A DNA stretch of 64,000 nt from Chamaecrista fasciculata (taxonomy: Eukaryota; Streptophyta; Magnoliopsida; Fabales; Fabaceae): positions 1 to 64,000 of the forward strand of contig QANZ01046960.1 of assembly GCA_003254925.1 (NCBI GenBank), given 5' to 3'. The number at the start of each line of letters is the position of its first letter. The stretch's first letter is position 1. Both the position numbers and the translations under genes were made by a program. Shown in pieces: positions 21,322 through 32,750 of this stretch. The notes under the pieces are model-generated. The model was not told where the DNA came from, made no database searches, and saw only the letters and a list, made by a program, of their open reading frames with translations.

Positions 21322-22259
21322 NNNNNNNNNNNNNNNNNNNNNNNNNNNNNNNNNNNNNNNNNNNNNNNNNNNNNNNNNNNNNNNNNNNNNNNNNNNNNNN
21401 NNNNNNNNNNNNNNNNNNNNNNNNNNNNNNNNNNNNNNNNNNNNNNNNNNNNNNNNNNNNNNNNNNNNNNNNNNNNNNNNNNNNNNNNNNNNNNNNNNNN
21501 NNNNNNNNNNNNNNNNNNNNNNNNNNNNNNNNNNNNNNNNNNNNNNNNNNNNNNNNNNNNNNNNNNNNNNNNNNNNNNNNNNNNNNNNNNNNNNNNNNNN
21601 NNNNNNNNNNNNNNNNNNNNNNNNNNNNNNNNNNNNNNNNNNNNNNNNNNNNNNNNNNNNNNNNNNNNNNNNNNNNNNNNNNNNNNNNNNNNNNNNNNNN
21701 NNNNNNNNNNNNNNNNNNNNNNNNNNNNNNNNNNNNNNNNNNNNNNNNNNNNNNNNNNNNNNNNNNNNNNNNNNNNNNNNNNNNNNNNNNNNNNNNNNNN
21801 NNNNNNNNNNNNNNNNNNNNNNNNNNNNNNNNNNNNNNNNNNNNNNNNNNNNNNNNNNNNNNNNNNNNNNNNNNNNNNNNNNNNNNNNNNNNNNNNNNNN
21901 NNNNNNNNNNNNNNNNNNNNNNNNNNNNNNNNNNNNNNNNNNNNNNNNNNNNNNNNNNNNNNNNNNNNNNNNNNNNNNNNNNNNNNNNNNNNNNNNNNNN
22001 NNNNNNNNNNNNNNNNNNNNNNNNNNNNNNNNNNNNNNNNNNNNNNNNNNNNNNNNNNNNNNNNNNNNNNNNNNNNNNNNNNNNNNNNNNNNNNNNNNNN
22101 NNNNNNNNNNNNNNNNNNNNNNNNNNNNNNNNNNNNNNNNNNNNNNNNNNNNNNNNNNNNNNNNNNNNNNNNNNNNNNNNNNNNNNNNNNNNNNNNNNNN
22201 NNNNNNNNNNNNNNNNNNNNNNNNNNNNNNNNNNNNNNNNNNNNNNNNNNNNNNNNNNN
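21322..22259. other. Assembly gap (938 N)
   Basis: All N. It is flanked by a PPR start on the left and the 3' part of a Copia LTR on the right, so it presumably hides the rest of the PPR gene and the LTR start. Confidence 0.99.
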
Positions 22260-22995
22260 TTGTAGACCAAGATTTCGATTTACCCATTAAGTTTTTGAAT
22301 TATAATATTAGTGTAATATTATAAATCAAAGATATTGGGAATCCTTATCTAAGATTTGAGGGATTTACTAAATGGTTTAGTAAAACCCAAACTCTGGGAA
22401 TGAGAAGCTATATAAACACACATGCATAAGGGAAGGCAACCAATGAATTTTGTGAGACAAAAATTTCGCCTAGTTCTTCCTAGAGAGAGAAGAAAATCGC
22501 CAAGCTTGAGTTTTAGAGAGAGAAAGTCGTGTTCTTCTTTAGAGAGAGAATATTGACCTAAACCCTAAAACACCTAGCTCCTTGTGTTTGTTTTTGCGCC
22601 ACTCTAGGGAATTCAAGAAAGGGTCCTGGAATTTCCACTTTTGTTTTGAAGATTCAAGAAGTGTTCTTAAGTCTCAACGTTTGTTCTTGAATATTCAAGA
22701 ACTGTTCTTGAACATTCAAGATTCATAGATAATCGTTCCTGTTTTCACTTGGGAAGAAGTGAAGGAGGCTAGCACCTGGGCATCTGCCAAACTGCTCGTG
22801 TGGATCACCGGTAGAGGAAGGACACTCGAAGTGGACTTCTCAATTCGCAAGTTCATACGCACCGATTAAATTATGGTAAATTTCTTTCCTTAACTGATAT
22901 AAATGTTGATAGTGGATCCTGGAAGGAATCATAGGGAAGCCAAAAATTTTAATTTACCGTGTTTTCCGCTGCGCCAACCCTATGATTTCCCAACA
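22260..22995 (+). mobile_element. Ty1-copia-type LTR, family B, 3' part
   Basis: It matches the 3' portion of the family-B LTRs seen complete at 23571-25790 and 37927-40052 (inverted there). Landmarks are gaaggaggctagcacctggg, tgtggatcaccgg, cctggaaggaatcatagg and the terminus gatttcccaaca at 22984-22995. The 5' part lies in the gap. The LTR end abuts a LINE fragment, so this copy and the solo LTR at 23571 flank that fragment in opposite orientation. Confidence 0.8.
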
Positions 22996-23570
22996 AAATC
23001 CAGTTACCATTGTAGTCTCGGATGAGACCCCATGCACCAAGCAAGTTTTCTTTTGTTGACCCGTCACAATTAAGCTTAAAAAAGGGCTTAGGAGGCCTAG
23101 ACCAACTAAGATGGAGAGTGGTATTTGTGACAGCAGTGGTAGTGGGAGAAAGTATATATGAAAGCTCAATAGATTCAGCAAGCGAACGGTTAATAATATT
23201 TTGAGGACAGAAAGATTTTTTACTAAAGAGAAAATCATTTCTAGCTGACCATATATTACTTAAGAGAACTTGGAAGAAAGATTTCCAAGGAATATTGTAA
23301 CGAAACTTATTTTTTTATCAAATGGGAGGTTAAAAGAAATGTGGGATAAATTGATGTTACCATCATGGTTAAGTAGGGAAGAAAGGCTAAGATTCTGTTC
23401 ATTTAAAGGGATAGGTCCTATTAGGAGGTTTCTAAGAGGACCATTGTCAGTCAAACTACCTATTATCAATATAAAGACCGACACTACAACATTTTGTGCC
23501 TTTCTACAACAGTTTTTACTCTTTAGAGCAATAAATAAGAAACTGAAAGCAACCATTGGACCGTTTTGGA
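22996..23570 (-). pseudogene. LINE (non-LTR retrotransposon) C-terminal / RNase H fragment
   Basis: Read on the minus strand the segment first gives DNGPLRNLLIGPIPLNEQN, SLLNHDGNINLSHISF and NLPFDKKISFVTI. This is the connector that follows reverse transcriptase in plant L1-type ORF2. Then, in other frames, come NIWSARNDFLFSKK, WSRPPKPFFKLNCDGSTKE and GAWGLIRDYNGNW. The last two are the start of the RNase H domain carried by many plant L1 elements, with the first catalytic Asp in NCDGS. Frameshifts separate the parts. The rest of ORF2 is missing: one end is cut by a Copia LTR at 22995, the other by the solo LTR inserted at 23571. Homology is uncertain beyond 25796. Confidence 0.75.
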
Positions 23571-25790
23571 TGTTAGGAAATCACACAGAGGGAGCGCAGC
23601 GGAAAAATTAAAAACTTTAAATATGCTAACTCTGTGATTCCTTCCAGGATCCACTAATTATATTTATACCAGGAAAGTAAAGATGTTTACCTATATTCCA
23701 ATCGGTGACTTATCGTGTTCGCGAATTTGAGAAGTCCACTTCGAGTGTCCTTCCTCTACCGGTGATCCACACGAGCAGTTTGACAGATGCCTAGATGCTA
23801 GCCTCCTTCACTCCTTCCCAAGTGAATACGGGAACTCTATCTATGATTCTTGAATGATCAAGAATCGTTCTTGATCCTCAAGATTGATTGGGTATACTAA
23901 TATTATCAGGTGCAGGTCTAACTCTCTTTCTACAAGAAGAAAATCGACTCACTCTCACAATACTAGGACTTGGCGAATTTTTACTCTCAACAGGGCACTA
24001 GGCGAAATTCTTAGTCTCACCAAGAATTGGTTGTGTGTTGTGTAGTGTGTTAGGCGCCTAAGCCTATGAGGGTATATATAGTTTCCTCATTCCTAAATTT
24101 AGGGAATCCTAATCCAATTAGTGAATCCCTAAAATCTTGAATATCTTAATTCTTTAATTAATATATTTCAGGGAATCTTTGATTTATAATATCACACTTT
24201 AATATTATAATTCAAAATTCAATAGGTGGCAATTTAAATTTGAGACTCAAGATCATATCTTGAAATCAAATCTTCATTGCTCAAATCCTATTGGTTGAAA
24301 TGAGTCATGAGGAATTGATTTTTATGATTAAAATATTACTTTAATATTTTATATCATAAAATTCGAATTTGCACATATCTTTTAAATTTAAAATGCAAGA
24401 TCAAATCTTGCACTCCAAGAAACAAGACCATGCGCCACCCTCATGTGGTTCTAGAGGAATTCCATAACAACCCAACCTCTTAGGTAGTTATAACCAACTT
24501 TGTTAATTCCTAACAATATTGAATTAAAATATTACTTTAATATCTTTAATTCAAATTCTGTATCTTTTCAAAAAGATATTTTGAATTCAAAATTCAAACC
24601 TTGTTATATTTATTTAATCAACAAAACATTTTCATTAATTAAAATAAGACCAAAAGAGGCGCCACCCTCATTCCTTGTTTCCCCAATATTAGTGAATTTA
24701 ATAAATCAATAATTCCCTAACTTTTAGGAAACTTATTTAATTTATTATTCCCTAATATTTTAAACAAGAATTTAATTGTAAACTATTTAACAATTAATAT
24801 ATTTAAATTTGTCTAACAAATTTAAATACCACAATCATAGATATTTATTTAAGACAAGATCTAATGTCCTAAGACATGTAACTATGTCTTAAATTGCGTC
24901 ACCAAAGTGACTCACGAATTAACCCTAATTTGTGTCTCAAAATAGCATCTTGATCCTGCTCATGTGTGACCCAGCAGGCCTCACGTGAAGTTGGCAGCAA
25001 GCCATCTCTATGACTCACAAGTCGAGAGCGGACTCTAGCAAGCCATCTCGACTACCCAAAATACGTGAGTTATCGCTTTAACGTTAACGACTTAACCTAA
25101 ATACCACCTTGTCATAATCCCTATTGTCACACGATATTTTGGTCATGGATTAGGCACGGGAATGTCATCCATAATCCAAACCATAACTTTCTCGATTCCC
25201 TGAGTTAGTCCCATTTCCTAGCGTGGCCACGCATTTCTCGAACAGACTCATCGAGGGCGCCAGTTAAATATCTCTCATCTTAGTGAGGGACAAAATCCCA
25301 TCTTGGTCAACCACATTCCTCTGCACGGCAATCAACCAAACCCGTACCTAGCCTGTATGGCTACCCTGCTACGGGTAACGTTGGACTAGGCCAAAGTTTG
25401 ACAACTACAATGCCGGAATAGTCAAGACCTCAGGTCTAAGGCTATCGTGACAGGTGTACAGGAGAGGCTAGCTTATGACTAAACCCATGCAGGACTCTCC
25501 GGGTCGGTCCAGCAACTTGTAACCCTTACATGATTGCACCATGACTCTCGAGAAGCAACTAGTGCATGTATCTCTATACACCGAGGTCATGCTGGTCTTG
25601 GTTCATTTACGTTCCCACGTGAATGATCGATCAGGGACAGTTTTAGATTAATTATCATATAATTAATCAAGGACGCTATCATAGTAAACATGCTAACAAT
25701 ATGATAATAACATAATTTATCTCCATAAATTAATCAATATGTTCAAAACATATACATAAAATGATTGGCCCTAGGGCACAATCTCCAACA
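23571..25790 (-). mobile_element. Ty1-copia-type solo LTR with 5-bp target duplication TTGGA
   Basis: It begins TGTTAGGAAATCACACAG and ends GCACAATCTCCAACA, that is TGTTGGAGATTGTGCCC ... CCTAACA in sense orientation. Flanks are TTGGA (23566-23570) and TTGGA (25791-25795), an exact 5-bp duplication. At 2220 bp with no internal domain it is a solo LTR, left by recombination between the LTRs of a full element. It matches the solo LTR at 37927-40052 along its length. Confidence 0.9.
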
Positions 25791-25795
25791 TTGGA

Positions 25796-27595
25796 CTGTA
25801 CAAGTTTATGGGGGGATGATAAGAGAGTTAGCTAGCCTTTGTGTAAAGCTTCAATCAAGTCAATATAGCATTTCATTTTCGTTTCTCTCTTGCCTTCCTC
25901 CAATATTTCGAGCTTTATTCACTTCTCTATCAAGCAGCTTCAAAGAAATTCACAAAACACCTTCTCATAACAACGTTTCACCATTTGGAAAACTAAAACC
26001 TCAAATTTTGGAAACAAACTAACACTTTCTAATGTATTTACAGTTTAGACTGCATGCATCAATGCATTTTCAACATGAAAGTTGCAACACATAAGCCTAA
26101 AGATATTAGAAAAGTTTACAACCCCTCTTTTTGGTCAAAGGTCATTAGGCTTGAAATGGAGCCTAACGTTATGTAAAAAAAGAAAAAAAATCCTATACAA
26201 AGTATAACTTGGTTCAGTGGAAAACAAGGTTCTGTTATGAGTTAGAATGTAATACTCACTAGTCAATTGCGCCAATTAGATAAGACTAAGGTAGAGTCGT
26301 AAATACCAAGAGTCATATGGAAAAGTACCCCATATGTGGAGTGGATGGTGAGTAAGAGGATTATTGTATGCCAATGAGGTTTGGCTTACTTGTTACTTTT
26401 CGCCTATAACAATTGTATGACTTGAGTTTAATTTCTAATATTGTCTCATTTAGTGGGTTATCTTTAAGAACTTCGGTAAGTATTCTATGTGCTCGGAGCT
26501 TGCTCTAATCCTAGAATAAGGCATCATTTCTTCACCTAAATTTTATATTTATGAAAAAAAAATAAATATTTTAATATTTTATTATAATATCTAATATCTT
26601 ATATTATATGGCTCTACCCCTTTCTGGTCGTCCATATTTAAAACTATAGTCTATGAAATTAAAAATAAGAGAAAATTTACTATTTGGTCTCTCTTTCTTT
26701 ACTAAGTTAACAATTTAGTCCCTTATTTATTTGCATGCCCGTTAGGGCACGCAAAGCCCATAGTATATATAAAGAGAGAGGATTTAATCAAATAAATTCC
26801 TTTTATATTTCAATTTTAAAACATTATAAATTATAATTAATATATATGATTTAAAATTTGGATAACTTTGCCCATTGAATCCGATTAATTTGTTAAGTAG
26901 TTTCAAATTTACATTTACAAGTTGAGGGAGATTCATCAGACATAATTTTTTTTTTATAGAGATTCATCACACATAAATGATACACTAAATATTTTAAAAT
27001 TATGAAATGAGGGTATCAAACAAGAAAATATACCATCATAATCTTGAGAGATTGAGATAATGACAAAAATCATGGAAATATACATATTATAAACTATTAA
27101 TAATTAATTTGAATCAATTAAAACTGTAATAAAGATAGTGTAAATCTTAACAAAATTGTCTAAAAACTAAAGAGAAAGTCAAAACTTCAGCGGTATGGTT
27201 CAGCCTCTTAGTTTATTTATATTATATCATATTATAAATTGATGAAATTAATAATAAACGCATTAATTCTCACCAAAAAAAATAATTGAGACATTAATTT
27301 TATATAAACTAAATATAGTATATGTTCTGAAATCATAATAACTTGATGGCCTAAAATCACGAAAAATCTCTATCAATTGATACTGTAATTTAATCTAATA
27401 AGATTTTCCAATTGTTATTACCTAATTAAAATTTTAATATCTTTTTATTGTTGAGAAAAAATCGGAATATTAAATCAATAGATTTTATCTCGCCCAGAGA
27501 ATCCCATTAATCACTGAGATGGTGGTTTCAAATTTACAATTATATATACTGGAATATTGAATATGAGTTTTGATAGGTAGCAAGAAGTGATAATA
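25796..27595. other. Intergenic DNA upstream of the F-box gene
   Basis: The first 250 bp are probably the continuation of the LINE-bearing DNA split by the solo LTR. From about 26200 to 26520 there is a segment with gaggtttggcttacttgtta and gacttgagtttaatttct. This could be a very degraded tRNA-type SINE, but I cannot support that. The remainder is AT-rich with no frames. Any promoter of the F-box gene should lie at its right end; no definite core element was identified. Confidence 0.4.
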
Positions 27596-29195
27596 ATGGC
27601 TGAAATATCAATATCCCCCAACTCAAAAGTAGCAAGAAGTGATAGTAATGATGATGACAGAATAAGCAATTTACCAGATTCATTTCTTTTACACATTCTC
27701 TCTTTCCTTCCAACCAAAGATTCTGTGGCCACAAGTATTTTATCAAAAAGATGGAAGCCATTGTGGCGTTATAACACCACCCTTCACTTCAGCGACAAAG
27801 CCTACCAGAACAACCAAAATGAAGTACAAAATTTACGTTTTGTTGAGTTTGTGGACGAAGTTTTGGACTCACGAGATGCTCAACTTATTAAAAGGTTTCA
27901 ACTTGATTGTTGGTCAGAGTTGACAAGTAATTCTAATATCAACAAATGGGTAGACCATGCTATACAACGCCAAGTTGAGCATGTTGAGATAATTGTCAAA
28001 AATAAACATCTCGACATTAGCTTGCCATCTTCTCTTTTTACATGCAAAACTCTCGTGGTTTTGAAGTTGAATTGGCTAAACCTCGAAGATCTGGCTTCAG
28101 TATCTTTACCTTCACTCCAGGTACTTCATTTGGAATCTATTCTTATTTCAGACTTTTGGTGTATACGCACGATTCTTTCTGGTTGCGAGCTTCTCCAAAA
28201 CTTGACCTTTAGAACTATAGATATCTCTGACGGGTTTTTAACTCAATCGGAGTTGTTCGACTTTTATCGATCTGACCACCATAAACTTAAGTTGACAAAG
28301 TTGCTCTCAGCAAATGTTGATTTGATGTCTTACACACAACTTACTGGTGCTGAATTCCTGAGATTCCTCCGACTAGAAGTGGTAACTATTTTGTCCACAA
28401 TTTTTATTTTTATTTCATATGATTAATTAGTTCACTCTAAACAGTGATTCTAATATAATTTTACATCATCCATGTGTCATTTATATTTATCGAGAAACTT
28501 TAAGACAAAATTTCGTGGAAGTTTAATGTATTTTTGTTGCATTCGAATCTTTCAATTCCGCAAAATGATGAACTCAGATTCAAATCCTTGTTGGGAGATG
28601 TGTTAATATTTACTGTCTGACAATGTTAAACATCAACTTTTTCTTTTTGTAATATTAAACTTATCAATTTATTTATGCAGAAGGGAGGATATTTTAATTT
28701 CATGCATTTCAAATCATTTCCCAATTTGGTCCACTTGGAGTTAATTTTCGGACCCTACCCATGGCTTATAATAGATTATCTTCTCCGGGACACCCCCAAG
28801 CTTCAAGTACTTGTCCTTAGCAAGGTGAGGCAAACTAGTAATTGTCATAGCTTTTCACAATTTTTTCCCCTTAAATATTTTTTCCAATTTAACTAATGTA
28901 TTTATATTATTGATTACAGGAGGAAAATAATCCGAGTTACTCATCACATGGTTGGGAGGGTGCTTATACTGGACGTTGCTCCAGTTTTTCCCTTAGAGAG
29001 TGTCGTATGAAAGGATTTGAGGGGCAAATGGATGAGATGAGTTTTATACATTATGTTATGAAGAATGCTCCAGTTTTAAAGACCTTTACAATTTGTAGTT
29101 CTCCAAAAATAGATCAAGCTTCCAAGTTAAAATTGCTGGAAAAATTATCTTCGTATCATAGGTCCTCTTCAACTTGTAAGCTTTTGTTTGAATGA
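27596..29195 (+). CDS. F-box/FBD/LRR-type protein, three exons
   Basis: Substrate-binding adaptor of an SCF E3 ubiquitin ligase, by family. Exons I infer: 27596-28381 (donor GTAACT), 28681-28824 (acceptor TTATGCAG, donor GTGAGG) and 28920-29195 (acceptor GATTACAG), all phase 0, about 401 aa. The N-terminal F-box runs from DRISNLPDSFLLHILSF to SILSKRWKPLWRY, roughly residues 22-62. Leucine-rich repeat-like segments follow (LFTCKTLVVLKLNWLNL, LPSLQVLHLE). The C-terminal FBD signature is CRMKGFEGQMDEMSF with MKNAPVLKTFTICSS. I start at ATG 27596; the frame is also open from a GTG at 27587. All domains are in the usual order and length is near the family norm. It is the only gene here that reads as intact. 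The ligand is unknown. Confidence 0.88.
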
Positions 29196-29199
29196 AAGA

Positions 29200-29520
29200 A
29201 AAAATTATTGGTATAAAGCTTTGTAAGTGGCGTCCTACTGGTTTTGCAAAAGGAGATCTCAATTTGATGTTATATATGTTATTTAGTGTTTACCTTCATT
29301 AATACCAATTATTTTTTCTGTAATCTTTTTTTAAATAAACATATTGCTACTGCATCAGCCATCAGTGAATTTCCCATTTCTTGTGCTTTGCAATGGTGCA
29401 TATCTAACTACAGTGAGATGTGTTTGAAAACAAATAATATAACTACGTAGTATGTACTCTTATAATCTTTTTAAAATGAAGTGTTTCCTGACACTCTTTC
29501 CCTTAAATAATAAAAAATAC

Positions 29521-29554
<34 letters not shown>

Positions 29555-29625
29555 AGTCACGCTTGATAGTTTGATTCATGAAAAATCTAAATAGATAGTT
29601 AATCCATAGAAGAACACATGAAATA
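29200..29625. other. 3' flank of the F-box gene with an AT microsatellite
   Basis: It includes a likely 3' UTR. A pure (AT)n run occupies about 29524-29551. No gene is seen. Confidence 0.6.
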
Positions 29626-29991
29626 TGAGAAAACTAGCATTTTAGTCCCCGAATTTTGCAGGCGGTGGCAGTTAGGTCCTTAGATTTTCAAAATTGTACA
29701 ACTCGGTCCCTGAATTATGCTAACTCACTACAAATAGGCCCTTCCGTCAAATCTGATGTGGCACAAATGGAGGCTGACATGTGCCGTTTAGTGTTGACGT
29801 GGTTGTCATAAATAAAAAAAACCTGCCACGTGTAATTCTCGCAACATTAGCATAAAAAAAGAGGCACTCTTTTGCGATTTGGTCCCTGCATTTTATTTTC
29901 TTAAATCATAATTAAAAAAAAAACATTTTGGTCCTTAAACCTTAAAACTCTAAACCTTAAAAGAAAGAACCCCTAAAACCCTAGCCATCTC
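29626..29991. mobile_element. Mutator-like MITE terminal region (one end)
   Basis: The block order resembles the arms of the 48696-50996 foldback: gcattttagtccccgaattt, caactcggtccctgaatta, ggcccttccgtcaaatctga, a 'gacgtgg / gccacgtg' pair, then ccctaaaaccctag. Only this orientation is visible, so it is a truncated element or one arm, abutting a gypsy LTR start at 29992. Confidence 0.5.
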
Positions 29992-31022
29992 TGTAATGGC
30001 CCGATTGTTGAAGAAGGACCTTTTTGAAAGATAATAGAATTTAGGTGGTCTAAAATAATTATGGAAGAATTGTTTATAAGAAGACTATGAAGTGAAGAAT
30101 TAATGTAAGGTAAATATGTGGAGAAAAGAGGGTGAAATTATAGGAATTGGAGTTGCATGACTAAACTGAAAAGTGAAAAAGTTGTCATAAGTTACGTTAA
30201 ATGTAAGTATGAGAATAGAAGAAAGGTATGAATAGGATGTATATGAAATAAGGAAACTTTATTGTGGTAGAGAAGTGAGTTTTGAAGGGACTAAAGTGGT
30301 AATTTAGAAAGAATGAAGGATTTATGACTAGAAATTAGAAGTGAAGGGGGAAGAAATGAGATTTTAGAATTTGTAATTAAAAGGAATATAAGAAGACGAA
30401 GAACCACAGAGCAACTCGGCCAGAAAAGAAAAGAGGGAAAAGAAGAGAAAGAAAGAAGAGAGAAGGTGGAGAAGAAGGGAAGGGAAGCTAGGAGCTGATC
30501 AAGTCGTAGAGCTTCGTCCCGGAGTCTCTCATCTTGAGGTAGGATTTCTTTGTTCCCTCCTCTTTGTATCTAGAGCTTCGTCCCGGAGTCTCTCATCTTG
30601 ATGTAGGATTTCTTTGTTCCCTCCTCTTTGTATCTTCTTCATCTCTTTTCTCCAATTATGCTAATTTGGTCCCTAGGGGTTGAAAACTTGATTTCGAAAA
30701 TAATGATGTTTTGGTGAATTTGATGTTTGGGTTTTGTTCTATAAATGATTATTGATGAGTTTTTTATGAGTTTTGATGGAAAAATCAGTTTTAAAAAGGA
30801 GTTTAGAGCTAGGGTTTATTAGGGACTAAAATGATGTTTTTGGTTATAAATGAATGTTTGATGCATGAGTTGTAATATGAGAGTCAATTTGATGTTGTTT
30901 GATGTTTATATGATGAGTTTTGAGGCTGGGAAACATATTTTTGAAGTCTAAAATGAAGGGTTTTGGATTTTGGGATGCTTAGGGACTATTTTGCTTTGTT
31001 TTTTTTTTTTTTTTTTTTTTTT
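29992..31022 (+). mobile_element. Probable Ty3-gypsy LTR, 5' part
   Basis: It starts tgtaatggcccgattg, the TGTAA..CCC type of start common in plant gypsy LTRs, and lacks coding frames. It has a purine-rich tract (30415-30490) and a 64-bp tandem duplication (30507-30570 and 30571-30634: tagagcttcgtcccggagtc ... ctcctctttgtatc). It ends in a poly-T run interrupted by a single n at 31023, so the 3' end is not visible. Confidence 0.5.
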
Positions 31023-31023
31023 N

Positions 31024-31352
31024 TTTTTTTTTTTTTTTTTGTGCTCTGGCTGGTTCCTCGCTGGTTCAAGGTGAAACGACGAGCTTCTAGTGAAGTACTC
31101 TGTTTTTGCAGAACATATTGGAAAGAAATGATGACATATCAGTATCCGTTGGTCCGATCTTCATGATCTACCACTCGTTTTGAAGCTAATAAATAGAGGA
31201 ATCTATCCATTATTTTAAATCGAAGATCTAACGATTGGATGGAGAGAAAATGAGCCACGAAATTTGAAGCCCAATGTGGGAAAAGTGCAGAACTTTATAG
31301 TTTTGTGTTTTGTTTCCATTTGTTTTAGGGGATCACATGGGAAGTTGTTTCC
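31024..31352. other. Unassigned non-coding stretch between LTRs
   Basis: After the poly-T and n join there is about 300 bp without frames, ending gggaagttgtttcc just before the family-A LTR. It may belong to either neighbouring LTR element. Confidence 0.4.
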
Positions 31353-32732
31353 TGATCTGGCCATATTTTATCATATATTTTGGTGACATTTTAGGGCATT
31401 TTATATTCATTTGGGATTCATTTGCATGCCTTTATGTCCTTTTATGATGAAATATGATGCCTTGAGGTTTGATGATTATTTGGACTATTTTGTGAGTAAT
31501 TGTGTGGTTTTCTCGGGTTTAATCTTTATTATTTGATTGATCCTCTTTATCCTGAGAATTCACTTAATTTCTCGATGTTCTTGATAGGTTTTAATGAAGT
31601 TCAAAGTGTTGAAATACTTCAAGGAAGGTTTAAGGATGTTTGGAGACGAGTCAGGGACCAAACTGAGAAGAATCAAAAGTCTGCCGGAACCGCCGCCATG
31701 CATAGCCACGGCGGGTCCGCGGCTGTCCTCTCTGGAAAAACCGCCGCCGGAACCGCCGCCACGTATAGCCGCGGCGGGTCCGCGGCAGGTTCGCGATAAT
31801 TCGTAATTAAACATGCCCAAGCCCGATTTGGATGATTCAGACCTAAATTTCTTGGGAAAGCGCCGAAAATAGCATATAGGTCAGGTCTGGAAGTCAGAGA
31901 GAGGCTACACACTACTTGAGAGAGAGTTTTACACATTTCGTATCCCGGTTAGCAATTTGGTTTATCGTGTGAAGCTTTTCTTGAGATCATGGCAGCAGAT
32001 TCTGAAGTTATTCATCTGTCAACCATGAGCGGCTAAATACTCATACCCGGAGGAGCATTGGAGCAAAGCATGAACTAGGGTTTCATAATTAGGGAGTTTT
32101 TCTCACACTAGAATTAGGATTTACTTTATTGTTCTTGAATTCTAGTTGAACCTGAGAACTTTTTGGTATTCTGATTCTTGATTAGGAACTTGGTTTTATT
32201 GTTGATTATATCTTGATTGTAATCCTTGAGTTTACACTAGTTTGGTTATAATTATAGATGTATGGCTTTGACAATGTTTATTGTTATAAAGATTATGGTT
32301 CTTGATTTTCTTTTATCATCAATTGAATGAGGTTTTCAATACTTATTGTGGATCTATCTTGTTTAAGGTGTTTTCATGATAGGGTTGTTGATCTAGGTCA
32401 TTAAGTTATTAGTGACTATCTTAGGATGATTTGTGTGGGAATACTCCATTTATCTTTATTAGTGATGATTGCTTAATCCAATTGCTCTGTCGGGTGTTTT
32501 CTCAATTTGGTTAATCTACTCGTATTATTATTTTTTTCAATTCAATCCTTTAAATCAAAAACACAAAAACATTTATTGCTTTATTTAATTATCGTCTTAG
32601 GTCATAGAAAACAATCAAAGAACAAAATTCCTGTTGCTTTCTCCCAACTAGTGATAATTTGGTATTGTTTACTTTTAAACCTTGCACAAAAGTTCCTCGA
32701 GAGATCGACTCGGATTGCACCACTATAGTGCA
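31353..32732 (+). mobile_element. Gypsy-like LTR, family A, copy 2
   Basis: A full-length 1380-bp LTR in the plus direction, TGATCTGGCCATATTTTATC ... CACCACTATAGTGCA, matching copy 1. Its GC-rich island (31681-31795) is enlarged by an approximate tandem repeat of the ccgccggaaccgccgcca ... gcggcgggtccgcgg unit. Flanks tttcc and tttta do not form a target duplication. It is followed directly by the middle of a Copia LTR, so the right neighbour may be an assembly join or a later insertion. Confidence 0.8.
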
Positions 32733-32750
32733 TTTTATTCCGGTATTTTA

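Noticed and set aside
21128..22324. Long open frames on both strands across the N run
   Set aside because: They are open only because N codons are not stops; just the first 40 bases after 21281 are PPR coding sequence.
26196..26520. tRNA-derived SINE with A-box-like and B-box-like phrases
   Set aside because: The boxes are too degenerate and no 3' tail or target duplication is visible.
30963..31166. Poly-Phe open frame
   Set aside because: It is produced by a poly-T run with an embedded n.
31500..31936. Four overlapping frames rich in Pro, Ala and Arg
   Set aside because: They fall in the GC-rich island of the family-A LTR and recur with it at 1289-1636 and 34429-34881; the island is GC-driven, not coding.
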